A stretch of 30,228 bases of DNA from an uncultured Clostridia bacterium (lineage in GTDB: Bacteria > Bacillota > Clostridia > Oscillospirales > Acutalibacteraceae): contig CALGRR010000100.1 of the NCBI GenBank assembly GCA_937880805.1, positions 1 to 30,228 on the forward strand. The letters are read 5' to 3'. Below are positions 14,634 to 22,616 of the stretch, one piece after another (position 1 is the stretch's first letter; every line of letters starts with the position of its first letter). The position numbers and the translations under genes were made by a program. A model generated the notes under the pieces. That model searched no databases. It was not told where the DNA came from and saw nothing but the letters and a program-made list of their open reading frames with translations.

Positions 14634-14815
14634 CCTTGGACATTATTTGGACATTATTCTCGGAAAAACAGGCTTTTTCGCCTTGTTTCAATCAGTTTTG
14701 CGAACAAAAACAGGACATTACTCAGAGCAGTTTTCACTGCCGGGTAATGTCCTTGTTTAATTTTAAATATTTGTGTGATTGAAAATGATTGTGCCCGACA
14801 AATCGGAATTTGTCA
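14634..14815. repeat. 182-bp direct repeat, copy B
   Basis: The second copy of the element at 4918-5099, same orientation and length, 10 mismatches, no gaps. It starts 22 bp after the HTH-kinase stop and ends inside the stop codon of the leftward beta-helix gene (14813-14815). A further GGACATT lies just outside its left edge at 14627-14633. The central stem is GGACATTAC (14712-14720) with GTAATGTCC. The mismatches in the hairpin loop region are partly compensated, so pairing is kept. Confidence 0.85.
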
Positions 14816-17452
14816 GTTTACCCTACCTATCATATCGAGAGGGATTTCTTTAAAATCAGGAGCGTCTTTTCTGATTTCATCAATATCTTTGATATTATAA
14901 TCTCCGTTATCAATATCGACAAAGATTTCATCGCATTTGCCTACATTATATATTCCATTTTCGCTTATATCGCTGAAAGTCAAGACGGAGCTGTAAACTT
15001 CGCCGTAACCCATATTTTTATTAATAATAATATTATCCTTGAAAGTGCTTGCAGGGTTGGGAATATAATCGGGCAAATCTGATTTTGAAATATCGTCTGT
15101 GCAGTTCTTGTATTCGGGGAACGCATTTTGCCAGGTTTCACTCTGCCAGGGTGAATTATACAGTGCTTCCCACATATCGCCGCTGCCGACGTAAGCGTGA
15201 GTAAACCATCCGTTTTCAAGAGCACCCTCTCTTGCTCTGTCATCAAATCTCAGGGCGTTGTTGCCGGGATTCACGATGATATTATTGGTTATGACATTGT
15301 CTCTGCCGCCGCCGACGTGAATTGAATTGCTGGGGATATTGATAAGAAGATTACCGTATATCTGTTGACCCGAAACCGCATCATCAAGATAAATACCGTC
15401 GGGTCTGTGATTTTCCGAACCGACATTATAAATACAGTTGTATCTTACAACATTGCCGTACCACACCCAGCTTCTTCCCGAATAAATTGCACCCGCATCA
15501 TCCGAAAGAAGGCACACATCGTGGATAAGATTGTATTCAATAATATGATTGTTGCCTTTGTAAGTAATTGCTTCGTGAGGAGAATTTGCCATTTCGTTGT
15601 GAGAACAGATATTTCCAACACCTTCAAGAGTAACAGCGGGCTGATAGGTCTGGTAAATTTCCGACCAATCGTGGATGTAATTGTTGTCAGCCTTGCTGTT
15701 ACCGGGAGTAAGAGTTTCCGTATCACCGCCGGAAATAATAATTCCGCCCTTTCCGGTACGGGTGATTTCGTTGTTATATGCAAGATTGTTGCTTCCGCTC
15801 ATAACAAGAGCATTGCCTGCAACATTTTTGATAAGGCAATTCTGAACGGTATTGTTATTGCCTGTTATAGCTACGCCGTCACTTCGTGTTCCTTTTACGG
15901 TTAATCCGTCAAAGGTGATGTAATCAGCTTCGGAATTAATTACGGGATTGAGTGAGAGAGAAAGAATAATTTCTGCATTATCCTTGTTTTCAGGTTCCCA
16001 CATACATAGCAATCCGTTTTCTCTGTCGAGATACCATTCACCCTCTGTTGTAAGTTCTTCAAGAACATTGAAAAAATAGTACGGGGCATCGGTTTTTGTT
16101 CCGTAAAGACTGACAAACCTTGGAGAAAGTTCACGGGTATCTTTATCAAAACTTCCTACGGGAGTTGAAGCATCCGCCCAGTCATATTTCCAATAGCCGA
16201 ACATCCACACATCCTCAAGATTTTTCCAGCCTGAAATTCTCTTTGCAAGTTCAGGATTGACTTTGTAAACGTCGGATTCGGGGTTGCGGATTTTATCCCA
16301 ATCTTTAACCTCTGTAAGCGCTCCGTCGGATTCCTTGCCCAAACCTGTTTTTACAACCTCTTCGGTATAAAGATATTCATTATCGGGATATCTTGCAACG
16401 GTTTGTCTTATGTCATCCACGAAAAGCTCGCAATAAAGAGGTCCTGTGTAATCGCCGTCATAGTTATCTGCCGTATGGTAAGAGCCGATTGCATAAATCT
16501 TACCCCAATCATCGCTTGTAAGCGAATACGGTGCTTTTGTCAGGTCAACAACCGTAACATTTTCCTGAGCATCGGCAGAAAGTCTTTCTGCAATTTCGGG
16601 ATAACTTTTTACATTTTCAAAATCAGCGGTATCAAGTGTTATACCGCCGTTGATAACAACCTCACCGTTATAAGAACAGTATGTTACGGGACATTCCTCT
16701 GTGCCTGAATCCTCTTTGGTAAAGTTAAGAGAAGACACACGGTATTCACCTGCTTCGATGCAGACGGTTATTCCGTTTTTGCCTGCTTTATCTGTATTCC
16801 TTACAGCTTCAGCCGCTTTTTCAATTGTCAGAAACGGCGAATCTTTTGTTCCGCTGTTTTCATCGTTTCCGTTTGTGCTTACATAAAAATCGCCAATAAT
16901 CATTTTATCATCATTCTTTCCTTTTGATACTGTTGATATAGCAGGCGCAGGAGCATTGTAATCTTCGTAAAGCAAAACATAAATATGCGATTTGATATAT
17001 GAATGACTTCCGAAGAGAAAACCGATAACAATAAGTACGGAGAGAACCGCTTTCAAAACCTTGTTGTCAAATATTCTGAACACACAAAGCAAAGCCATAA
17101 CAGATGTGATAATGAATGTGAGATACACGGGGATAACCATCGCCGCCAGTTCAAGCTCACCGCTGCCGATTACGGCATTTATCAAAAACATAAGTCCGAT
17201 AAGGACAAGTGCAAAGACCAAAGCCGTCAAGACTGCATTCAATGCTGTTTTCTTTTTATCCGTTTTTTTGCTCAGCGGTATTGAAAGCAAAGCTCCGCCA
17301 AGGCAGACAACAAAGCCAAGAATAAACTGAAGCGGTGTATATTCAAAGCAGAGATACTGCATATGGAAATAATACAATCCGACGATTGCAAAAGCTATGC
17401 CCAAAACAAGACAAATTGTTCCGGATATTTTTGCATTCAAGGTTTTCTTCAT
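14813..17452 (-). CDS. Membrane-anchored right-handed beta-helix enzyme (GH141-like)
   Basis: An 879-residue protein with two parts. Residues 9-149 hold five membrane helices (about 9-29, 39-59, 69-94, 101-124, 132-149), an odd number that would put the rest outside the cell. From about 187 comes FYVSTNGNDENSGTKDSPFL, the usual opening of secreted parallel beta-helix enzymes, followed by an inserted region (VWMFGYWKYDWADAS, EWYLDRENGLLCMWEP) and PbH1 coils rich in NNxI/ITNN. That mix resembles GH141 (fucosidase/xylanase-type), an inference. I start at the ATG at 17452, 9 nt after AGGAGG; a longer frame from 17491 runs into the promoter. It may process large glycans at the membrane surface. 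Confidence 0.78.
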   Translation of the reverse strand: MKKTLNAKISGTICLVLGIAFAIVGLYYFHMQYLCFEYTPLQFILGFVVCLGGALLSIPLSKKTDKKKTALNAVLTALVFALVLIGLMFLINAVIGSGELELAAMVIPVYLTFIITSVMALLCVFRIFDNKVLKAVLSVLIVIGFLFGSHSYIKSHIYVLLYEDYNAPAPAISTVSKGKNDDKMIIGDFYVSTNGNDENSGTKDSPFLTIEKAAEAVRNTDKAGKNGITVCIEAGEYRVSSLNFTKEDSGTEECPVTYCSYNGEVVINGGITLDTADFENVKSYPEIAERLSADAQENVTVVDLTKAPYSLTSDDWGKIYAIGSYHTADNYDGDYTGPLYCELFVDDIRQTVARYPDNEYLYTEEVVKTGLGKESDGALTEVKDWDKIRNPESDVYKVNPELAKRISGWKNLEDVWMFGYWKYDWADASTPVGSFDKDTRELSPRFVSLYGTKTDAPYYFFNVLEELTTEGEWYLDRENGLLCMWEPENKDNAEIILSLSLNPVINSEADYITFDGLTVKGTRSDGVAITGNNNTVQNCLIKNVAGNALVMSGSNNLAYNNEITRTGKGGIIISGGDTETLTPGNSKADNNYIHDWSEIYQTYQPAVTLEGVGNICSHNEMANSPHEAITYKGNNHIIEYNLIHDVCLLSDDAGAIYSGRSWVWYGNVVRYNCIYNVGSENHRPDGIYLDDAVSGQQIYGNLLINIPSNSIHVGGGRDNVITNNIIVNPGNNALRFDDRAREGALENGWFTHAYVGSGDMWEALYNSPWQSETWQNAFPEYKNCTDDISKSDLPDYIPNPASTFKDNIIINKNMGYGEVYSSVLTFSDISENGIYNVGKCDEIFVDIDNGDYNIKDIDEIRKDAPDFKEIPLDMIGRVN

Positions 17453-17489
17453 AAAAATAAATCCTCCTGAATTCTGATTTATCAAACAC

Positions 17490-17517
17490 ATTATACCATC
17501 TGCACGAAAAAAAGCAA
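17490..17517 (-). promoter_or_regulatory. Promoter of the membrane-anchored beta-helix gene
   Basis: Leftward TTGCTT (17517-17512), 16 bp, TATAAT (17495-17490) with TG one base upstream of the -10. The -35 box lies within the arm and T-run of the preceding terminator. Confidence 0.65.
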
Positions 17518-17535
17518 CAGCTTTCGGGCTGTTGC
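17507..17535 (-). terminator. Leftward terminator after the secreted beta-helix gene
   Basis: Perfect 8-bp stem GCAACAGC (17514-17521) with GCTGTTGC (17528-17535) and a 6-nt loop, followed leftward by seven T. It ends transcripts from the gene at 17648-19213. Confidence 0.8.
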
Positions 17536-17647
17536 ATTTGAAGTTTCAGTTTAATAAATCGGAATTTATCTGCTTCTTCCTTTTTTCTGCGGTAGGCGGC
17601 TTGTTATATGTTTCGCTGAAAAGTTTAGCGAAAACTTTCGCCTGCCA
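17536..17647. other. 3' region of the secreted beta-helix gene
   Basis: It contains an AATAAATCGGAATTTATC hairpin at 17553-17570, close to the GACAAATCGGAATTTGTC end of repeat copy B, and an inverted repeat GTTTCGCT with AGCGAAAAC near 17610-17635. No gene is seen. Confidence 0.4.
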
Positions 17648-19213
17648 TTACTCAAAAATATCAATAATTAATTTGCGGATTTCTTCAATTACTATATTAA
17701 TTGCTTGGCGGATAATTCTGACTGCTTTTTCAAAAAAGTTTTCCGTTTTAAGCTCGGCATTCTCTCCGCCGGCAGAATAACAGCCGATGTTGGTGCTTGT
17801 TATTTCATTGCCGTAGAAATCTTTCATACAGCCATCCTTAACCTCATAGCCTGCACCGATCAGCGGTGAGCCCTCTGCAAGCTGATATGCTTTTATCGGG
17901 TCATCGCCGCCCACAAAGCCGGGAAGAGTGTTTAAAGCATCCTTATCAAATGCCGGATTGAAAGTGTTGTAATAGCAGTTGTTCGCAAATACATTGTTCC
18001 AGGTTTTCATTTCGTTGTTCATATGATAAAACTTATGACCGTCTTTAAAAACTATAATATTGTTTGCAAACAGCGAATCATAAATCTGGGTCATCTGGAA
18101 TTCGGGTGAATTGATTATTGTGTTGTTATAAAAACTGAAATTCCATTCTCCGTCGGATACGCCGATTTTGTTTCTGCCCTGATTATCGTTAACAGACAGA
18201 CAATACCTTACCGTGTTGCCTCTGTTACCGCCTTTAGCAGGATTATTACACATAAAACGCATATTATCGTGAGAATAAATGTATTCGTATGTGCAATTAT
18301 ATGAGCCGTGGTCAAAATCCACGGTCATTCCGTCACCGTAGTTTTTCTGACCCGCTATTTCACAGTAGCTGAAGGTGCAGTTTGATGAATAATGAGTCCA
18401 CATTGCGGCGGTAAAATACAGAATTTCTCCGTTTTCATCAAGACCGACACCCTGACAGCAATCAATGGCACGGCAATGCGTTACCAAAGCTCCGTCACAG
18501 CCTTCAAGAACAACGGCTTCCCCGTCCATATTGTAGAACTCGCAATTCTTTACAAGTGCGTTTTTGTTCAGGTCCTGGGATCCTGTAAAGAATATACCGT
18601 TGCCTACATCGTATATTTTGCAGTTTACTGCCTGAAAATCGTTGACGGGATAAGGTGAACCTCCATAACGCTTGATAACTATTGCGGCTCTGCCCGAAAT
18701 CGGACCTTCGGTATAATTATCACGGCAAGTTACCTTATAATTCTGCATATCGTGAAATTCGCAGTTCTCTATTCTGACACCCTTTGATTCTTTAGTATCC
18801 CCGTCAACCCAGATGCCGCCGCCGTTGTGTGCCGTAATTTCAAAGCCTGAAACGGTTACATAGGAGCAGTCAAAAAGCTTCATAACCGCATCTCTTGCGT
18901 CGGTATTAAGATGTGGCTTTCCGCCTTCGCCGTAGGATGAAATGACAATGGGGTTATCCTGAGTTCCTGAGCAGGTAAGAGTAATGGCACAGTCATAATC
19001 CCCGCCTGCCTTGAACAGAATTCTATCCCCTGCTCCAAGTTTTAAAGACGCAATGTTATCAACTGTTTTCCAGGCAGAAGATTCGGATAAACCCGTGTTT
19101 CCGTCATCGCCCGATATACTGTCAATATAGTATGTTGTTCCTGCTGCAAGCACAATCGGAGTTAAGCTCAGGGTAATTAAAACAGCAAGAATTACCGATA
19201 AAAGCTTTTTCAT
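17648..19213 (-). CDS. Secreted right-handed beta-helix protein
   Basis: A 521-residue exported protein. The signal peptide ends near VLAA (about 24). TTYYIDSISGDDGNTGLSES opens the mature protein, and PbH1 coils then run to about 470 (VRIENCEFHDM, AVNCKIYDVGNGIFF, LVKNCEFYNMDGEAVVLEGC). This is the NosD/pectate-lyase-like solenoid. No catalytic set can be named by eye, so lyase, hydrolase or binding are all open. Many Asn-Cys pairs mark the coil turns. The last 30 residues form an amphipathic helix, FFEKAVRIIRQAINIVIEEI onward, which may bind membrane or wall. GGAGGAA precedes the ATG. It is divergent from the pectate-lyase-3 gene and ends at its own terminator. Confidence 0.78.
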   Translation of the reverse strand: MKKLLSVILAVLITLSLTPIVLAAGTTYYIDSISGDDGNTGLSESSAWKTVDNIASLKLGAGDRILFKAGGDYDCAITLTCSGTQDNPIVISSYGEGGKPHLNTDARDAVMKLFDCSYVTVSGFEITAHNGGGIWVDGDTKESKGVRIENCEFHDMQNYKVTCRDNYTEGPISGRAAIVIKRYGGSPYPVNDFQAVNCKIYDVGNGIFFTGSQDLNKNALVKNCEFYNMDGEAVVLEGCDGALVTHCRAIDCCQGVGLDENGEILYFTAAMWTHYSSNCTFSYCEIAGQKNYGDGMTVDFDHGSYNCTYEYIYSHDNMRFMCNNPAKGGNRGNTVRYCLSVNDNQGRNKIGVSDGEWNFSFYNNTIINSPEFQMTQIYDSLFANNIIVFKDGHKFYHMNNEMKTWNNVFANNCYYNTFNPAFDKDALNTLPGFVGGDDPIKAYQLAEGSPLIGAGYEVKDGCMKDFYGNEITSTNIGCYSAGGENAELKTENFFEKAVRIIRQAINIVIEEIRKLIIDIFE

Positions 19214-19305
19214 TACAATTCCTCCAAAGCAGATATTCTGAAATACTAATCAGAAGTTAAGACGCAATACTTTCCGATAAGGTGATTTTTTTATTCAGTA
19301 ATCAA

Positions 19306-19311
19306 ATTATA
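19306..19311 (-). promoter_or_regulatory. -10 box of the secreted beta-helix gene
   Basis: Leftward TATAAT preceded by TGG (extended -10). No good -35 is found at the right distance. The leader would be about 85-90 nt. Confidence 0.45.
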
Positions 19312-19342
19312 CCATACATTATTGCAAATTTCCACAGTATGT

Positions 19343-19371
19343 TTGACATAATCTTGAAAGAGATTTATAAT
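19343..19371 (+). promoter_or_regulatory. Consensus promoter of the pectate-lyase-3 gene
   Basis: TTGACA (19343-19348), 17 bp, TATAAT (19366-19371): a perfect sigma-A match, divergent from the leftward -10 at 19306-19311. Confidence 0.8.
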
Positions 19372-19413
19372 TAATGCATCATAATTTTTTATTATCAAAT
19401 CGGAGCTGATAAG

Positions 19414-21645
19414 ATGAAAAAACTGTTTTCTTCATTGATTTGCATTTTAATTGCATTTAATGCGGTTATCCCGTGCTTTGCGACTGACGAAGCAGTTACA
19501 CCGCAAATCATTGAAACCGTTTATCCCACAGACGATGTTGTTATTGCTGATATTGTTATCAATGCCGATTCAAGCGGCGAAAGCGATGTTACTTCGATTA
19601 TTCAGCAGGCAATCGATGACTGTGCCGCAAACGGCGGCGGCACGGTGTGGCTGCCTGCGGGAAAATACAGAATAACGGAAAGCCTTTATATCCGCCAGTT
19701 TGTAACGCTGATGGGTGATTATCAGGACCCCGATGACGGAACGGACTACGGAACAATAATCATTGCCGATGTTGAAAGCACAGATGCGATGAATCCCGCT
19801 TTGATTAAAGTTGGTGCAAGTGCGGGTGCGGTTGGTCTTACCATATGGTATCCCGAACAGAATATAGACTGTGTCAAACCTTATCCTTTTACTTTTTATG
19901 TTGTCGGCAATGAGGATTATATGCTCTCAACAATCAAGAACTGTACCCTTATAAATTCTTACAGAGGAATCGGTGCAAGTGCCGAATGCGAAAACGGAAT
20001 TTATGAGTGCCACGAAATGCTGACGGTTGAAAATGTCAAAGGCACCTGCCTTTATCAGGGCTTGAATGCACATAATTCAGCCGATGTTGATACGGTTAAA
20101 ACTCTTTATATCTCTAACGAGTACTGGGCTGAGGCGGGGTCTGAATTCAACGCCCCCGAAAGGCAGAAGATTGATGATTATACCCGCAAAAACGCTTTAG
20201 GTCTTGTAATAGGCGACCTTGAATGGCCCGAATTTGCCGATGTCAGAATTTCCGATATGCTTTACGGAATGTTTGTCAAGGAAGGCATACGATACACCTT
20301 CAGCGGCGAATTTACCGATTTATATATAACCGATTGTGATTACGGTATTTATATTCCCGAAGGAAACATAATTTCAAGAAAATATTCCTGGGGTACGGGC
20401 ATAAGCAACGGTGTTATCGAAAGCAGCGAATGTGCAATATATGATCCCGGTGAAAATGCAATGATTCTCACAAACGTTAAAATTGAAGGAAAGATAAAGG
20501 GCAAAAATATCCGTATCTACAATGCAGATACAAGCAAATATACTCCCGATTACGAGCATAAGCACACAAAGCCTGCCGAAGTTTTGTATGTTGTATCAGC
20601 AGATAAAACAGGCAAAACCGATGCATCTGTTGCGGTTCAGAATAAGCTTAATGAAGCGGCAGAAACGGGCGGAATAGTTTATCTTCCTGCCGGTCTTTAC
20701 CGCTTTGAAAATCCCGTAACCGTTCCTGCCGGTGTTGAATTCAGAGGTTCATCATCGGTTGCAACCCGTTGCCAGAGGGATAACAGCAGCGGAACTCTTA
20801 TTCTTTCATATTACGGTTTCGGTGCATCAGATAAACCGCTTATTACTCTCGGCGGCAACGCTTCGGGCATCAGCGGAATCAGAGTTGATTATCATCTTAA
20901 CAATCCCGTTGATGACAGCGGAAAATATATGAAAACCACGCCCGTTATCTACAGCGAATATGATGACGTTTATATCATCAACTGTGCATTAACCCTTGCA
21001 AGCTGCGGAATAAAACTTCAAAACTCCAACGGTGCTTTTATAAAAAAAGTAATCGGCTGCTGTTATGAATCGATGTTCAGCCTTACGGAATGTGACGGTG
21101 CTTTCATTGAAGGCTGTCTGCAAAACGCAAACACCCTGCCCAGAAACGGCTACGCAAAGCTCGGTATTCCCCGTTTGACAGAAGATAAACTGTTTGATTA
21201 TGTTTTTATTCCCATAACAAGAATTCATACAGATTATATAAAGCTCAATTCCTGCGATAACATCACCGTGTTCAACACCTTTATCTACGGCGGTAAATCC
21301 TTTTTGAATTCGGTTAACAGCAACGCTGTGTTTGTCAACACAGGTCACGACGGCTCATCAAAAACGGAGCCTGCCCTCATAATGTCGGGCGGTGAAATCA
21401 CTTTCCTCAATTCTATGCGTTCAACCTCCGACGGTCAGCAGTGCTATTATTTCTATTCAATCAAAAACGGCACAAGGTTTAAATCATACAACAGCCAGGC
21501 GGTTGATATGGCATATTGTGAGCATCCCGTTATCGAAAACATAAAGCTTAATAAACTGGACAAAAGCGAATGGATTTACAGCATTTTGCAGCCTTTTTAC
21601 AGATTCATTGCATTCTTCGGAAATCTTCATATGAAAGGCAACTGA
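19414..21645 (+). CDS. Secreted protein with two pectate-lyase-3/beta-helix domains
   Basis: A 743-residue exported protein with signal peptide 1-23 (ending CFA). It has two similar halves. Each opens with the Pectate_lyase_3 (GH55/GH28-like) signature: SIIQQAIDDCAANGGGTVWL then PAGKYRI at about 61-87, and VQNKLNEAAETGGIVYLPAG at about 407-426. Each continues as a parallel beta-helix. The family includes exo-beta-glucanases and polygalacturonate-cleaving enzymes, and the substrate is not readable. The C-terminus carries a hydrophobic segment (WIYSILQPFYRFIAFFGNLH). GGAG lies 9 nt before the ATG and a consensus promoter drives it. With the two beta-helix proteins to its left it forms the core of a probable pectin-directed group. 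Confidence 0.8.
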   Translation: MKKLFSSLICILIAFNAVIPCFATDEAVTPQIIETVYPTDDVVIADIVINADSSGESDVTSIIQQAIDDCAANGGGTVWLPAGKYRITESLYIRQFVTLMGDYQDPDDGTDYGTIIIADVESTDAMNPALIKVGASAGAVGLTIWYPEQNIDCVKPYPFTFYVVGNEDYMLSTIKNCTLINSYRGIGASAECENGIYECHEMLTVENVKGTCLYQGLNAHNSADVDTVKTLYISNEYWAEAGSEFNAPERQKIDDYTRKNALGLVIGDLEWPEFADVRISDMLYGMFVKEGIRYTFSGEFTDLYITDCDYGIYIPEGNIISRKYSWGTGISNGVIESSECAIYDPGENAMILTNVKIEGKIKGKNIRIYNADTSKYTPDYEHKHTKPAEVLYVVSADKTGKTDASVAVQNKLNEAAETGGIVYLPAGLYRFENPVTVPAGVEFRGSSSVATRCQRDNSSGTLILSYYGFGASDKPLITLGGNASGISGIRVDYHLNNPVDDSGKYMKTTPVIYSEYDDVYIINCALTLASCGIKLQNSNGAFIKKVIGCCYESMFSLTECDGAFIEGCLQNANTLPRNGYAKLGIPRLTEDKLFDYVFIPITRIHTDYIKLNSCDNITVFNTFIYGGKSFLNSVNSNAVFVNTGHDGSSKTEPALIMSGGEITFLNSMRSTSDGQQCYYFYSIKNGTRFKSYNSQAVDMAYCEHPVIENIKLNKLDKSEWIYSILQPFYRFIAFFGNLHMKGN

Positions 21646-21750
21646 TTTTCTCACGTTTTGGGATTAAGGCTGATTTTCAGATTACGGACATCGTTTTTGA
21701 GGTAAAATACAGTATAATAAAACAAAGAAAGTGCTTTTCGGAATATAAAA

Positions 21751-21840
21751 GGACATTGCTCAGAGCAGTTTTTACTCTTGAGCAATGTCCTTGATTATTC
21801 AGATATTCAAATGGTTGTGTTTGATAAATTAGTATTTTAC
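21751..21840. repeat. Diverged copy C of the GGACATT stem-loop module
   Basis: GGACATTGCTCAGAGCAG, then a T-rich loop and CTTGAGCAATGTCC, form a strong stem (GGACATTGCTC with GAGCAATGTCC). The flanking sequence to the right (GGTTGTGTTTGATAAATTAG) still resembles the right part of copies A and B. It fills the gap between two convergent genes and could stop transcription from both sides. Confidence 0.65.
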
Positions 21841-21844
21841 TAAT

Positions 21845-22375
21845 TCACATAGTTTCTAAATCCAGCCAATCCTTATCAGTAAATCCACATTTTATGCAAG
21901 ACAAAGAAATGGTAATCCACTCAAATGCATTTACCCAATCTTCCAATGTAAAAGAATCATCATTTGACAGGCATTCTTCTTCAAAGTCTTCTTTGCCTTG
22001 TGAATGTATATTTATTGTTATATTGAAAGCATCTTCTTCACATTCAGAACATATAGACTGATTAAAAGGTACTTCTCTGTCAAGAAAGTCATCTCCACAT
22101 ACAAAACCGTTCCAGCCGTGTTTACCGTTGTCAAACAAAACGAATTCTTTTTTGCATTTTTTGCATATCGCTTTTACTAATTGCTTATCGTTACTTTCTA
22201 ACACCTCAAAACTTTCGCAATCACAAGAGCATTTAATTTTTCCTGCTACTTCAAATTCACTGTTTTCTTCTCCGATAGGAATCAAAATTTTCTGTAAATG
22301 TTGGGGTATAGGAAAAGTCTTATGTTGGACTTTATCAACTGCTTCTTTTTTCTTGAACGTATCAAACAATCTCAC
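21845..22375 (-). CDS. Cys-rich protein of unknown function
   Basis: A 176-residue acidic cytosolic protein that I do not recognise. It has four cysteine groups: CSCDC (about 49-53), CKKCKK (about 71-76), CSEC (about 109-112) and CIKC near 160, enough for two zinc ribbons. The C-terminal part (DSFTLEDWVNAFEWITISLS) is hydrophobic/acidic. No signal peptide. The start is a GTG with GGAG 9 nt upstream. A strong promoter at 22424-22452 drives it alone. A zinc-ribbon immunity-type or Imm-like protein is imaginable, but nothing nearby supports a toxin partner. Confidence 0.6.
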   Translation of the reverse strand: MRLFDTFKKKEAVDKVQHKTFPIPQHLQKILIPIGEENSEFEVAGKIKCSCDCESFEVLESNDKQLVKAICKKCKKEFVLFDNGKHGWNGFVCGDDFLDREVPFNQSICSECEEDAFNITINIHSQGKEDFEEECLSNDDSFTLEDWVNAFEWITISLSCIKCGFTDKDWLDLETM

Positions 22376-22423
22376 ACTTTACATCTCCATTCAAACAAAC
22401 AAATTCTTATCTGACTGAAATTT

Positions 22424-22452
22424 ATCATAACACAAGCTGTTTTTACTGTCAA
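22424..22452 (-). promoter_or_regulatory. Promoter of the Cys-rich protein gene
   Basis: Leftward TTGACA (22452-22447), 17 bp, TATGAT (22429-22424). Its 40-bp surrounding sequence is nearly the same as at 8071-8110. Confidence 0.75.
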
Positions 22453-22616
22453 CTTTATGATGCTAACTGCAGCGTGGCAAAACTTTTTAATTTTCAAATC
22501 CATATTCTGTAATTAATTTAATCATTTCAAGCAAGCGGTCTGACATAATCTGCGGTAGCGCCCTCCCCTCTCGAAACATATTATATAGTACAGCTTCGTT
22601 GGAAGGAGGAAAAATT

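Noticed and set aside
17453..17491. 13-residue longer start of the membrane beta-helix protein
   Set aside because: It runs into the -10 box; the ATG at 17452 has AGGAGG upstream and begins MKKTLN directly before the first membrane helix.
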